Below are positions 41,313 to 51,199 of a DNA stretch of 60,086 nt, in pieces. The stretch spans positions 1-60,086 of the forward strand of contig CACWNW010000027.1 in the NCBI GenBank assembly GCA_902762305.1, read 5' to 3'. The notes below the pieces were generated by a model. It was not told the DNA's origin, ran no database searches, and worked only from the letters and a program-made list of their open reading frames with translations. Position numbers and translations under genes: made by a program. This DNA is from Fibrobacter succinogenes (GTDB lineage Bacteria > Fibrobacterota > Fibrobacteria > Fibrobacterales > Fibrobacteraceae). Each line of letters begins with the position of its first letter. Position 1 is the stretch's first letter.

Positions 41313-43460
41313 ATGAAGAATATCTACATGTTTGCTTATCCTGCGCTGCTGGCCTTGGGTTCCTCGGCTTTCGCGGCGAATACCTTTTTCTTTAACGAAG
41401 CTGGTTTCGATACGGGAGAACCCGTTACCATCGTTGTGCAGAGTACCGATGAATTGCAGGGCTCGAATTGGACTCTCTTTTCTGCTGCTGGCGGCCAGAA
41501 TTCGTCCGGGACTTCCGTTGCGAGTGGTACGTTCGGCAAGGGGGTAGACCCCGATAACTGGAGCAAGGGCGGCAAATACTATACGGCGAATCTTGGTTCT
41601 GCCCTCAGTGGCGGTAACTACTATCTCAGTGTAGCGCAGGGGAGCCCGTCCAATTCCGACCGCTTCTATGTCGGCGACAAGGCGCTTGCGCAGAAGACGC
41701 TATCCATGGTGCTCGACTATTTCTACGACGACCGTGCCGACAAGGCGCCTGTCGTGGACTGGGACAAGAGCATGTCGGTGTACAAATCCGACAAGAAACT
41801 GGATGTGCATGGTGGCTGGTACGACGCGAGCGGTGACGTGAGTAAGTACCTCTCTCACCTTTCTTATGCGAACTACCTGAACCCGCAGCAGATTCCGCTC
41901 ACGGTGTGGACGCTCGCCTTTACGGCGGAACGCATTCCGGCGCTGCTCGGTTCTACCTCCAGCAAGGCAAAAACTTCCGCAGAAGCTGCCTATGGTGCGG
42001 ACTTCCTGGTGCGCATGCTCGATGAACAGGGCTTCTTCTACATGACCGTGTTCGACAAGTGGGGCAACCCGCTGGACAAGCGCGAACTTTGCGCGTTTAC
42101 CGGTTCCGATGGTGTCAAGAGCACCGATTATCAGACGGCCTTCCGCGAAGGTGGCGGCATGGCGATTGCGGGCCTTGCACGCGTGTCGAAACTCGGCGTG
42201 AAGGGTGACTTTACGAGCGAACAGTACTTGGCCGCTGCAGAAAAGGGCTATGCACACCTTTCGCAGAAGCAGAGCATCGGCGGAAACTGCGAGTACTGCG
42301 ATGACCACAAGGAAAACATCATTGACGACTATACAGCGCTCCTTGCGGCAACGGAACTCTATGTGGCGACGGATAAGGTGGATTACTTGAAAGATGCGCG
42401 CGCACGTGCGAAAAATCTTATTGGACGCCTGAGCGATGACGGGTACTTCTGGAGCGACGATGCGAAGAGTCGCCCGTTCTGGCATGCGAGCGATGCAGGC
42501 CTCCCGCTGATTGCACTTGTCCGCTATGCTGAAGTCGAAAGCAAGATTACGGTGTCGTCACCGAGTAATCTTATCGATTGGTACTGCGTGGATATGATTG
42601 GGGCTTCCTGCTACAATGTCAATGCGAAAGCGGCCTTGGATGCCATCGAGAAACATTGCAATTGGCTTGTCTCCATCACGAACAAGGTGGACAATCCGTT
42701 CGGCTATGCCCGCCAGACTTACAAGACGCAGGGTTCCATCAAGGACGGATTCTTCATTCCGCATGACAACGAGAGCAACTACTGGTGGCAGGGCGAAGAT
42801 GCCCGAATCGCAAGCCTTGCGGCGGCATCGGTTTATGCGGCAAGGGAACTTGGAACTCTCGACAGCAGCGTTAAAAAATATGCGACAGACCAGCTGGACT
42901 GGATCTTGGGCAAGAACCCGTATGCGACTTGCATGATGTATGGCATCGGCAAGAAGAACCCGGCGAAGTATGACGGACAGTCGGAATACGATGCTACACT
43001 CAAGGGCGGTATCGCGAACGGCATTACCGGCAAGAACAATGACGGCTCGGGAATCGCCTGGACCGATGACGGTGTCGCTGCTGTCGGCTTTGATGCGATG
43101 AAGGAATCGTGGCAGGTATGGCGCTGGGACGAACAGTGGCTTCCGCATACTACGTGGTTCCTGATGGCGCTCGCTACCCGCTACGACGAGAAGACGGAAT
43201 CGATTCAGCCTCCCATATCCATCAAACGTAGTGTTGCTGTTTCTACAGACTTTAAGGTGACAGTTGCTGGCCGAACACTGGCAGTAAACGTGCCTAATAC
43301 GAAGGCGGCAAAGGTGTTTGTTGTCGGGTTTGATGGCCGCAAGGTTGCCTCGGGTGCGCTGAACGCGGGCCATGCGCTCTTGGACCTCTCTTTGGTGAAG
43401 AGCGGAGCCTACCTGGTGAAGGTAGAGGGTTACGGCGCAAAGAAGATTGTTGTCCGCTAG
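41313..43460 (+). CDS. Secreted GH9-type glycoside hydrolase with C-terminal sorting domain
   Basis: A 715-residue secreted enzyme with signal peptide ending SSAFAAN (about residue 22). An immunoglobulin-like domain (residues about 23-130) precedes the (alpha/alpha)6 catalytic domain. That domain contains HGGWYDASGDVSKYLSHL near residue 166, the GH9 region that holds the catalytic Asp, and later DWILGKNPYATCMMYGIG near residue 530. GH9 enzymes cut beta-1,4-glucans. The last 75 residues or so (VTVAGRTLAVNVPNTKAAKV to KKIVVR) look like a type IX secretion sorting domain. The M6 protease gene follows after 25 bases. The classical GH9 His and acid Glu motifs are less clear here, so substrate is uncertain. 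Confidence 0.82.
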   Translation: MKNIYMFAYPALLALGSSAFAANTFFFNEAGFDTGEPVTIVVQSTDELQGSNWTLFSAAGGQNSSGTSVASGTFGKGVDPDNWSKGGKYYTANLGSALSGGNYYLSVAQGSPSNSDRFYVGDKALAQKTLSMVLDYFYDDRADKAPVVDWDKSMSVYKSDKKLDVHGGWYDASGDVSKYLSHLSYANYLNPQQIPLTVWTLAFTAERIPALLGSTSSKAKTSAEAAYGADFLVRMLDEQGFFYMTVFDKWGNPLDKRELCAFTGSDGVKSTDYQTAFREGGGMAIAGLARVSKLGVKGDFTSEQYLAAAEKGYAHLSQKQSIGGNCEYCDDHKENIIDDYTALLAATELYVATDKVDYLKDARARAKNLIGRLSDDGYFWSDDAKSRPFWHASDAGLPLIALVRYAEVESKITVSSPSNLIDWYCVDMIGASCYNVNAKAALDAIEKHCNWLVSITNKVDNPFGYARQTYKTQGSIKDGFFIPHDNESNYWWQGEDARIASLAAASVYAARELGTLDSSVKKYATDQLDWILGKNPYATCMMYGIGKKNPAKYDGQSEYDATLKGGIANGITGKNNDGSGIAWTDDGVAAVGFDAMKESWQVWRWDEQWLPHTTWFLMALATRYDEKTESIQPPISIKRSVAVSTDFKVTVAGRTLAVNVPNTKAAKVFVVGFDGRKVASGALNAGHALLDLSLVKSGAYLVKVEGYGAKKIVVR

Positions 43461-43485
43461 TGTGGACGAAAAAAGGGTGTGCTTG

Positions 43486-45558
43486 ATGGGTAAATTAATG
43501 GCTGGGGCGAAGACCCTGGGTTCATTGCTTTTCGCCGTTGCGGCTGCAACGGCAGCTCCGCTCGATCCTAACGAGCGTCATGTCGTCATAAACGACGGCG
43601 ATACATTAACATTGCAGCATCTGGGTGACGAGTTTTACAGCGTCGCGCGGACGGAGGATGGTTACCTGGTCGTCGGAGACGGCAAGGGCGTTCTCTATTA
43701 TGCCGACGAGAACGGTGAACCCTCGAAATTCAAGGCGCGCGATGTGCGCAAGCGCAGCAATGCGGAAAGATCTTTCTTGAATGGGCTTGGCCGCGAAAAG
43801 CCGTTCCGAGCCCATCGTAGCAGGGCGGCAAAACTCCTGGATGAATCCGTAGAGAAACGGCGCAAAGTACGTGCTTCTTGGGTGCCGACTTTGCGACCAC
43901 CGTCTCTTTTGGTGATGCCGACATCGCATCATTCTAGGGGTAATCTCCGCTTTCCGATAATTCTCGTGGCGGGAGAGGCGGACGGCAGGGCGAACTTCGA
44001 TTCCTCGGGCTTTTACGCGAGGCTGAACGAGGAGGGGTACTCCCAAGATGCTTACCTGGGGAGCGTCCGTGATTACTTTGCGGACCAGTCTTCCGGAGCG
44101 TTTACTCCGCAGTTCGATGTCTTCCTGGTGAGCGAGAGCGAAGCCTTCGAAAATTATATAGGCAGGGAGTTCGAACTGATGGCGCGTGCTGTCCGCTCCA
44201 TGCTCAAGAAGTACTCTTCGTTCGATGCGTCGCTCTACGATTCCGACAACGATGGAGAAGTCGATGCGTTCGGAGTGCTGTATGCGGGAGATAGGTATTT
44301 TTCTACAGAAAATCCGAGCTATCACCTGGGCGGTTTCCAGACGGAACTTGCAAATTACAAATCGACGGTCGAGACTGCTGACGGAAAATCGTTCAACATG
44401 TGCTTCATCATCGACCAGGGTGCTAGTCATATCGTGCAACTGATTCACGAGTTCAGCCATACAATGGGAATCATGGATCATTATTGTGTGCGTTCTAGTG
44501 GCTGCACGGTGAATTATGCCGACAGCGCTTACCAGGCTCCGGGTGCGCATGCGTGGGATGTGATGGCGACGGGCTTGTACAATGGAAATTACCGCAAACC
44601 GCCCAACTACAGTGCGTTTGAGAGAAATTTTATGGGCTGGCTTGACTACACGAATCTCGGGATCGATACCCTGGTGAAGGCTCTCCCACCGCTTGGTACA
44701 AATAACTTTGCATACCGCGTGAGTGTGAACGATAAGGAATGGTACGTGTTCGAGAACCGCCAGCTGGTCAAGTGGGATAGCGGCCTCCCGAATCATGGAA
44801 TGCTTGTGTGGCATATCGAGTATGATGGTGTGGCGTGGAGGATGGATGCGTTGAACGATATTCCGGGTCATCAACGTGTTGATATTGTCGAGGCGGGTAC
44901 TTTGCGGGTGAACTCGCAGTCGGGTGGCTACAGGATCTATGGTGGAGGTGCAACGATGGCGGACGACCCCTTCCCCGGAAGCCAGAACGTGACGAAGCTT
45001 TCGCCGGTGCTCGCGTGGGACAGTTCCGAGGTGCTTGCAGGGCTCTTCAATATCACCGAACCTGATACGAATGTGTGTTTTGTGCTAGACTCGAATGTCG
45101 CCATCAATGAGTGCGTGTTCGTAATGCCTTTGTCGAGCAGTTCGGAACCCGAGTCCAGCTCGAGTAGCGAGGAATCCTCTTCTAGCGTCACACCGCAGTC
45201 GAGCTCCTGCTCGACAAGTGAGCCCACTAGCAGTTCCATGCCGGAATCTTCGAGCAGTTCTGAACCGCAGACAAGTTCGTCTTCCGAACCTGGGTCCAGT
45301 TCCTCGACGACAATCGTGAATCATGTTTTGACGGGTGCGGAATTCCGCGTTGCGCTTGTCGGCCGGGTTCTAGATATTGTCGCGCCCGAAATGGGTGTGA
45401 AGGTTGTCCGCATTTTTGACTTGCAGGGCAATGTGCTTGCTTCGGTTTCGTTTGCCGGAACTTCGTATCGCCTTGACATCGGGGCTGTAGCCCGTGGTAC
45501 AACGCTTGTTGTGCGCTTGGAATCGGGCAATCGCGCGAAGAACTTCGTTGTCCGTTGA
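43486..45558 (+). CDS. Secreted M6 family metalloprotease
   Basis: A 690-residue protease like InhA of Bacillus. The ATG at 43486 has AAAGGG upstream and starts a signal peptide (LGSLLFAVAAATAAP). The zinc site HEFSHTMGIMDHY is near residue 320, in the HExxHxxGxxD form of the family, with FPIILVAGEADGRANFDSSG marking the start of the catalytic fold. From about residue 540 a Ser/Glu/Pro linker (more than 60 residues of SSSS, EPES and similar) leads to a final domain ending AKNFVVR that resembles a type IX sorting domain. It is cotranscribed with GH9, so it may process or clear proteins on fibre surfaces; that is inference. Confidence 0.87.
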   Translation: MGKLMAGAKTLGSLLFAVAAATAAPLDPNERHVVINDGDTLTLQHLGDEFYSVARTEDGYLVVGDGKGVLYYADENGEPSKFKARDVRKRSNAERSFLNGLGREKPFRAHRSRAAKLLDESVEKRRKVRASWVPTLRPPSLLVMPTSHHSRGNLRFPIILVAGEADGRANFDSSGFYARLNEEGYSQDAYLGSVRDYFADQSSGAFTPQFDVFLVSESEAFENYIGREFELMARAVRSMLKKYSSFDASLYDSDNDGEVDAFGVLYAGDRYFSTENPSYHLGGFQTELANYKSTVETADGKSFNMCFIIDQGASHIVQLIHEFSHTMGIMDHYCVRSSGCTVNYADSAYQAPGAHAWDVMATGLYNGNYRKPPNYSAFERNFMGWLDYTNLGIDTLVKALPPLGTNNFAYRVSVNDKEWYVFENRQLVKWDSGLPNHGMLVWHIEYDGVAWRMDALNDIPGHQRVDIVEAGTLRVNSQSGGYRIYGGGATMADDPFPGSQNVTKLSPVLAWDSSEVLAGLFNITEPDTNVCFVLDSNVAINECVFVMPLSSSSEPESSSSSEESSSSVTPQSSSCSTSEPTSSSMPESSSSSEPQTSSSSEPGSSSSTTIVNHVLTGAEFRVALVGRVLDIVAPEMGVKVVRIFDLQGNVLASVSFAGTSYRLDIGAVARGTTLVVRLESGNRAKNFVVR

Positions 45559-45601
45559 TTTGCGGGTGGGCTTTCGCTCGAAAAAAGTGTAAATTTAGAG
45601 C

Positions 45602-47101
45602 ATGAGCTTTTTACCGAAAAATTTTGGGAAGCTCGCCGCGATTGCCGTGGCGACGCTTTCTTTTTGTGCTGTTTCCCATGCCGAAGTGAAATTGAAAGTC
45701 CATAAGGAAGTCCTGCCGAACGGGCTTACCGTGTTGCTGCACCCGAACAAGCAGGCGCCCACCGTGAGCTGCCGCCTGTTTTATGTGACGGGTTCCGTGC
45801 ACGAGGTTCCGGGCAAGTCGGGCCTGGCGCATATTCTGGAACATGAACTCTTCAAGGGAACCAACAAGGTGGGCGTTACCGACAGCGTTGCCGATGCCGC
45901 TTTCATGGTCCGCGAAGACAGCCTGCAGGCGCTTATCCGTCCGGCGAAGCTTGCGGGCGATTCCGCAACCGTCAAGAAACTTACTGCCGAACACGATTCG
46001 CTTTTGAACGAGCAGCGCAAGTTGTTCGTGAAGGATGAACTCTGGGGGGCCTACCAGTCCGTGGGCGGTACCGGCCTCAACGCGTTCACGACCGACCTGA
46101 TGACGGCCTACATCGTGACGCTCCCGAAAGACAAAATCGAACTTTTCATGTGGCTCGAATCCGACCGCATGCAGAATGCGGTTTTGCGCGAGTTCTATTC
46201 CGAGCGCGACGTGGTGCGCGAAGAACGCCGCATGCGTTACGACGACAAGCCCACGGGCCGCTTCTTCGAGACGCTCAATTCCCTGATATACGAGGCTTTC
46301 CCGTACCGCGTTCCGACCATCGGGTGGCCGAGCGACATCATGAACTTGACCCGCGAGATGGCCGACGAACATTACCGCAAGTACTACAAGCCCCGCAATG
46401 CGATTCTCGTGTTGGCGGGCGACCTGGATACTGCCTCCACGATGGAAATGGTGAAGAAGTATTTCGGGAATATTCCGGCAGGGGAGGCGTTCCCCCCGCT
46501 TACAATCCGCGACCCTGAACAGGTAGGGGAAAAGCGCTTTACGCAAGTACGTGCGGATGCCCCGAACTTGTATGTCCTGGTGTTCAAGACGCCCGAGGTG
46601 GGCGACTCGAGCCTCTATGCGCTCGACATTGCCGAAGGTGTGCTGAACGGGCGTTCGGGAAGGCTGTACAAGCGCCTGGTGGAACAGGAAAAACTTGCCG
46701 TGAGCGTGAGTGCGGGCAACAGCCCCAACAAGTATGTCTCTGAATTCACGGTGCGCGTGAGCATGAGGCTCGATGCCGATGCCGAGAAGGTCGAAAAGAT
46801 TGTCTGGGAAGAACTCGAGAAGCTCAAGAACGAACCCGTGAGCGAACATGACTTCCAGAAGGTGAAGAACCATGCCTATGCAGGGCTGATGCGCAGCTTT
46901 ACCGACATGGAGAACGTGGCGACAATGCTTGCTTGGTACGAGATGTACGGCGATTACCACATATTCTTGAAGTGGGCCGATATGCTCGACAAGGTGACTG
47001 CTGACGATGTGCAGGCGGTCGCGAAGAAGACGTTTGTGCGCGAAAAGAGCGTGGTGGGATTCCTCTTGAAGGGCGACAAGCAGGCCTCCGCGAAAAAGTG
47101 A
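45602..47101 (+). CDS. Secreted M16 family zinc peptidase
   Basis: A 499-residue pitrilysin-type peptidase with a signal peptide ending SHAEV (about residue 27). The zinc motif HILEH is at residue 77, followed by a long insertion (about residues 90-150) before FTTDLMTAYIVTLPKDKIEL and the third ligand region ERDVVREERRMRYDD. The second, inactive M16 half contains NGRSGRLYKRLVEQEKLAVS. It is more like YmxG/PqqL peptidases with a periplasmic location. It is separate from the 37785 paralogue, which lacks a signal. Weak ribosome binding site. Confidence 0.9.
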   Translation: MSFLPKNFGKLAAIAVATLSFCAVSHAEVKLKVHKEVLPNGLTVLLHPNKQAPTVSCRLFYVTGSVHEVPGKSGLAHILEHELFKGTNKVGVTDSVADAAFMVREDSLQALIRPAKLAGDSATVKKLTAEHDSLLNEQRKLFVKDELWGAYQSVGGTGLNAFTTDLMTAYIVTLPKDKIELFMWLESDRMQNAVLREFYSERDVVREERRMRYDDKPTGRFFETLNSLIYEAFPYRVPTIGWPSDIMNLTREMADEHYRKYYKPRNAILVLAGDLDTASTMEMVKKYFGNIPAGEAFPPLTIRDPEQVGEKRFTQVRADAPNLYVLVFKTPEVGDSSLYALDIAEGVLNGRSGRLYKRLVEQEKLAVSVSAGNSPNKYVSEFTVRVSMRLDADAEKVEKIVWEELEKLKNEPVSEHDFQKVKNHAYAGLMRSFTDMENVATMLAWYEMYGDYHIFLKWADMLDKVTADDVQAVAKKTFVREKSVVGFLLKGDKQASAKK

Positions 47102-47129
47102 GTATATCTACCCAAAAGGCAGGTACGCA

Positions 47130-47327
47130 ATGTCTATTGGAATTCCCGAAATAATCCTCATCGTGGTGGTCGTCTTGCTCCTGTTCGGTGCCAAGCGTAT
47201 TCCGGAACTGGCCCGCTCCTTGGGCAAGGCCCAGAACGAATACAAGAAGGCGAAGGACGCCCTGAAGGAAGAAGCCAAGGACCTGCAGGAAACGGTCGAG
47301 AAGGCTGCCGAAAAAAGCGAACAGTAA
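47130..47327 (+). CDS. tatA: Sec-independent translocase protein TatA
   Basis: A 65-residue TatA/E protein: N-terminal membrane helix IGIPEIILIVVVVLLLFGAK with the conserved FGAKRIPELARSLGKA hinge and amphipathic helix, then a charged tail. It builds the pore for folded proteins. tatC follows 51 bases downstream, but tatC is broken in this sequence. Confidence 0.95.
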   Translation: MSIGIPEIILIVVVVLLLFGAKRIPELARSLGKAQNEYKKAKDALKEEAKDLQETVEKAAEKSEQ

Positions 47328-47378
47328 GTGGTGGCTAAGACCAAGTCATCCTGGCCTGTAATTTAACCACTAACCGCT

Positions 47379-48112
47379 ATGACAAGCAAACAGGATCAAG
47401 AGGCTACGCTGGTTTCGCACTTGGATGCGTTGCGTCGGGCGCTCATCCGCTCGCTTGTGGCGCTTGCCATTGGCTTTGTGCCCATGTTCCTTGCGTCGCT
47501 GTACGTGCTGGATTTTTTTGCAGACAAATTGCATTGCAGGGCGCCATAGCGCTCCATTATTTTTCACCGATGGAAGTGTTCCTGTTGCAGGTGAAGATTT
47601 CGGCCCTGCTTGACTGCGTGCTGTTTTCCCCATATATCGCTTGGAATGCGTGGCAGTTCGTTCTGCCTGCGCTTTACGAAAAAGAAAAACGTTTTATCCG
47701 TTCTATTGCGGCACTCACGAGCCTGTTGTTTATTGCGGGTGTGGCTTTCTGCCTGGTGGTGTGCTTCCCGCTGGTGGTGCAGTTCGGCATGAGCTTTGCG
47801 GGCGATTCTCTGATGCCCGTGTTCGGGATTTCGAACATCGTGTCGCTTGCACTTTGGCTCTCGCTTGCCTTTGGTTGCATGTTCCAGTTCCCGCTGGTGA
47901 CATATGCGCTTATACGTGCGGGCATCGTGAGTTACGAGACCGTTTGCGACAAACGCCCTTACGTGGTGGTTGCGATTCTGTTGGTGGCGGCATTGCTTAC
48001 GCCGCCCGATGTGGTGAGCCAGGTTATACTCGGTGTACCGACGTACCTGCTGTTCGAGGCGGGGCTGCTGGCGGCCCGCCGTTACAGGGGCCGCACCCGC
48101 AAGGAAGATTAA
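47379..48112 (+). pseudogene. tatC: Twin-arginine translocase subunit TatC, frameshifted
   Basis: The first 50 codons from 47379 read as a TatC N-terminus (LVSHLDALRRALIRSLVALA and a first membrane helix) and stop at TAG 47547. The continuation lies in another frame from about 47528: ALQGAIALHYFSPMEVFLLQ, then the conserved periplasmic and membrane parts (PALYEKEKRFIRSIAALTSL, FCLVVCFPLVVQFG, FGCMFQFPLVTYALIR, CDKRPYVVVAILLVAALLTP, VVSQVILGVPTYLLFEAGLL). Restoring one A in the AAA run near 47525 joins both parts as DFFADKIALQGAIA, so a single-base deletion is the cause. TatC reads twin-arginine signals; a real loss would disable the Tat pathway, so a sequence error is likely. Confidence 0.9.
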
Positions 48113-48115
48113 CCG

Positions 48116-49912
48116 CTATTCCTTGATGCAGCGTACGGGGAAGTACTCGCCGTAGTCGTTCTTTTCTATACGCGCATTGGTGTTCAGCAAGAGCAGTAGT
48201 CCCGAGTCCAGCCAGAAAAGTCCGTAACCGCTCATGGTCGTGGATGTGCCATAGGAATCGATGCCGTACATTTTCAATATGGAGAGCCCGAAATCGTCGG
48301 AGGCCTTGCGGACGCCCGAAAGCTGGGAGAACAGCTTTGGCATGTAGTTGTTGGCGTCGGTGTATGCCATGTCGACTAAATGGGACACGTCGCTTTGTGT
48401 GGGCAGGCGCCATCCGGTGGGACACGCGTATTTGGCGGCGTTGCGCTTGTAGAAGCGCCCGTAGTCGCACTGGATGTACGGGGCGCACTTGGCACCGTCT
48501 TTTACGTGGGAGTCCGTTTCGCTGTAGTAGTCGATGTTCTGGGCCATCCACACCTGGTTCTTGTAGGTGGTGGTCTTGTACTGCTTCCCGTCTCTCGGGT
48601 CCGTCATGGTTCCGTAGCTTAGGTCCGGGTTGAAAAAGTATTCCTGCGGCAGCGTGTCGAGCTTGTTTGTCTCGGACGAGTACCATTTGCCCTTGTGACA
48701 CACGTAGAATGCTCCCGGAACGGAATCGCTGGGAATGCGCGTGTTGTTGACGGTGCAGGCGTGGTTGTGCGTTTCGTAGTAGAGGCGGGTCGGTGGCGCC
48801 CATGTGCCGTTCTGGCAAAGGAGCCTGTTGCCGTCGCTAAGGCAAGGGGGGATATCCGGTTTGCACATGTACGTTATGATGATGTCTTGATGAGCGTCGT
48901 CGCAGGCGGGAACTTCGCCGCAGTAATAGAATGTTTGGCGCTTGACGATTGCCCCGGTGGGGTAAGGCGCTCCGAGCGATATGGGATGACCGTGCAAGAA
49001 CGAGGCATATATTGACGGGAGGTTCGTGAAGGATACGCACCTCATGGCCTTATCGATGGGTTTGTCTTGCGCCAGCGCCTTGATGAAGTCGCTCCTGTAG
49101 GTATAGCCTAGAGTGTCCCTGGGTACAAGTTCTATGAGCGCGGTTCCGATGTATGCCGCATTGTAGCTGTCTTCCGGGATTTCGGAGGGGTCGGTGATAA
49201 ATGTGGAATAGAGTTTTTCGGTCGCTTTTTCTTTGGCCACTTCCGGGCTGTCGCCGCGGTTCACGAGAGTGTCGACCAGCGCCGAGATGAGCTGGTCTAC
49301 GACGCAAACGGGATCTTCAAAGCCGACTAGGGTGCGGTTCCAATAGTCGTCCGTGACCATGATGCAGCCTTGCATTTGCGAGGGATCGAGCGTGAACTCG
49401 GTGCCGAACGTATTGTAGGTGCCGCTGCCACCGAAGCCGCCGCTAGCGCCACTACCGCCGCTGCTTGCGCTTGTAACACTGCTGGAGCTGTTTGTACTCG
49501 CATTTGTGCCGCTAGATGTGGTGGATGTGGCGCTTGTGGAACCTGCGCTGTTCCCGCCATTTGATGTCGTGCTATTGCCGTTGCCCGAGGAGTTGCCGGA
49601 CGCACCTTCAGACGCATCTCCGGTCGCATCGCTTGAAGTGTTGCCGGATGAGTTGCCCGTGGACATTTCATCGGACGAGCCGTTTGATTTAGAGTCGCCG
49701 GATTTTGTTTTATCAGACTTTGTATCGCCGGAATCGGTCGAAACGCCTGGCGAGTTCTCCGAGGTTTCGCTGCTTAGGTTGAGTTCAGAAGTTTCCTTTT
49801 GTTCAGGGGAGACGGAATCGTCGTCGCAGCCCGACAATACAGCCATCGAGATGGAAAGCCAGAAAACAGAAGTTGCAAATACCAAACATCCCTTTTGCAG
49901 GTACTTGCCCAT
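48116..49912 (-). CDS. FISUMP-domain lipoprotein with long Ser/Gly/Thr linker
   Basis: A 598-residue lipoprotein with a perfect ribosome binding site (AAGGAGG) and lipobox VLSGC. Residues about 30-165 are Ser/Gly/Thr/Asn/Asp-rich linker. Residues about 165-430 hold a Cys-rich domain of unknown type (GCIMVTDDYWNRTLVGFEDP, RCVSFTNLPSIYASFLHG, CLSDGNRLLCQNGTWAPP). The C-terminal FISUMP domain has YKTTTYKNQVWMAQNIDYYS, ACPTGWRLPTQSDVSHLVDM and YFPVRCIKE. It shares only the FISUMP domain with the other two paralogues and has no collagen-like tract. It converges on tatC with 3 bases between stops. Confidence 0.85.
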   Translation of the reverse strand: MGKYLQKGCLVFATSVFWLSISMAVLSGCDDDSVSPEQKETSELNLSSETSENSPGVSTDSGDTKSDKTKSGDSKSNGSSDEMSTGNSSGNTSSDATGDASEGASGNSSGNGNSTTSNGGNSAGSTSATSTTSSGTNASTNSSSSVTSASSGGSGASGGFGGSGTYNTFGTEFTLDPSQMQGCIMVTDDYWNRTLVGFEDPVCVVDQLISALVDTLVNRGDSPEVAKEKATEKLYSTFITDPSEIPEDSYNAAYIGTALIELVPRDTLGYTYRSDFIKALAQDKPIDKAMRCVSFTNLPSIYASFLHGHPISLGAPYPTGAIVKRQTFYYCGEVPACDDAHQDIIITYMCKPDIPPCLSDGNRLLCQNGTWAPPTRLYYETHNHACTVNNTRIPSDSVPGAFYVCHKGKWYSSETNKLDTLPQEYFFNPDLSYGTMTDPRDGKQYKTTTYKNQVWMAQNIDYYSETDSHVKDGAKCAPYIQCDYGRFYKRNAAKYACPTGWRLPTQSDVSHLVDMAYTDANNYMPKLFSQLSGVRKASDDFGLSILKMYGIDSYGTSTTMSGYGLFWLDSGLLLLLNTNARIEKNDYGEYFPVRCIKE

Positions 49913-50012
49913 ATTTCCTCCTTTCGATATAAAATAATTATTCGGCGCCAGGAAGGAACATGTGTGTTTAATTTTTTACAAACGTGGCCCGAGATCGCGG
50001 CTTTTTGGGGTG

Positions 50013-51074
50013 CTATTCGTTGGCGAGCACTCGAATGTAGTCGACGAGCATCTCGTTCGGGAATTGCGCGTCATCAATCTCGAATCCGGGCCAGTTCCCG
50101 CCCACGGCGACATTCAGGATAAAGAAGAACGGCTTGTGGAACGAATCCGTACCGCCGGCGTTGTTCTCGATGGAAATCTCGTGGTACTTGAAATCGTCTA
50201 CATACATCGCGATGAGTTTCTTATTCCAAGTGAATTTGTATGTATGGAAATCCGTGATGTCGATAGCTTTTTTGGCTCCGTGGAAGTCGCCTGTGTTGTT
50301 GCCGTAGCTGGCGTGCTCGCCGTTATAGGCCCAGTGGTTGGTCCCGTAGACAATGCTCTCGTCGTTGATGGATTCGATGATGTCGATTTCACCGCAGGCG
50401 GGCCAGGAAACTTGGTCGATGTTTTCGCCGAGCATCCAGAACGCGGGCCATATTCCCTTGCCTGTAGGTAGAGCGATGCGGGCTTCGACCGTGCCGTAGG
50501 TGAAACTGAACTTGCCTTTGGTAATCATGCGGGCGGAGGTGTAGCCCGAGCCTTTGTAGCTTTCCTTGTTCGCTTTGATGTGGAGGATGCCGCCCTGCAC
50601 GTAGGCGTTCTCGCTGCGTCCTGTGTAGTACTGCTTCTCGTTGTTTCCCCAGCCGCTTGCGCCTGTGCCGATTTCGAATGTCCATTTGGTGGTGTCGAGG
50701 GTATCGAACTCGTCGTTCCACAAGTAGGGCGAAGAACTGCTGCTGGATACACTTGTCTCGCTGCTGCTCGATTGCGGTGTGACGATGGTGTGTTCGTCAT
50801 TGCGAGAGCTCGAAGAACTCTTGGCAATCTCGCTGCTGCTCGACATCGGCACGTCAATGCTGGATTCTGGTACAGCAATGCTTGACGATTCGGGTTCGGT
50901 GGCGGATGAAGATGTTGCATCGTCGGAGGATTGAACAGTGAAGTCGATGCTGGAGGAAGATGCTGCGGACGAATCTTCTGCCGGTCCGGAACTGCTCGGA
51001 TTATCGGAGCACGCGAAAAAAACTGCACTTGCAGCCGAGAGGGTTATAAGGGACGCTGCGATTTTGTCGAACAC
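50013..51074 (-). CDS. GH16 beta-glucanase lipoprotein (licheninase/laminarinase type)
   Basis: A 353-residue lipoprotein with lipobox VFFAC, a Ser-rich linker (residues about 25-118) and one GH16 catalytic domain. Catalytic residues are in GEIDIIES near residue 228 (nucleophile, Asp and acid/base Glu), with SARMITKGKFSFTYGTVEAR, GIWPAFWMLG and FHKPFFFILNVAVGGNWPG as family landmarks. GH16 enzymes of this form cut mixed-linkage or beta-1,3-glucans. The start is a GTG at 51074; an alternative start is not obvious. It is divergent from the GH11 gene across about 125 bases, so a shared control region is likely. Confidence 0.9.
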   Translation of the reverse strand: MFDKIAASLITLSAASAVFFACSDNPSSSGPAEDSSAASSSSIDFTVQSSDDATSSSATEPESSSIAVPESSIDVPMSSSSEIAKSSSSSRNDEHTIVTPQSSSSETSVSSSSSSPYLWNDEFDTLDTTKWTFEIGTGASGWGNNEKQYYTGRSENAYVQGGILHIKANKESYKGSGYTSARMITKGKFSFTYGTVEARIALPTGKGIWPAFWMLGENIDQVSWPACGEIDIIESINDESIVYGTNHWAYNGEHASYGNNTGDFHGAKKAIDITDFHTYKFTWNKKLIAMYVDDFKYHEISIENNAGGTDSFHKPFFFILNVAVGGNWPGFEIDDAQFPNEMLVDYIRVLANE

Positions 51075-51199
51075 TCTTTAAATATAGCCTATAATTCTGG
51101 TTCAGGGCGTGGAATACTCCAACTTGGAATAATAGGTGCGATGTATGCACTCTGTAAAATAAAGTTTTTGTACTAAATCTCCTTATAAAGGGAGCTTAT

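Noticed and set aside
47520-47530. tatC as two separate genes
   Set aside because: The first part has only one membrane helix and the second lacks a start; restoring one A fuses them into a normal TatC.
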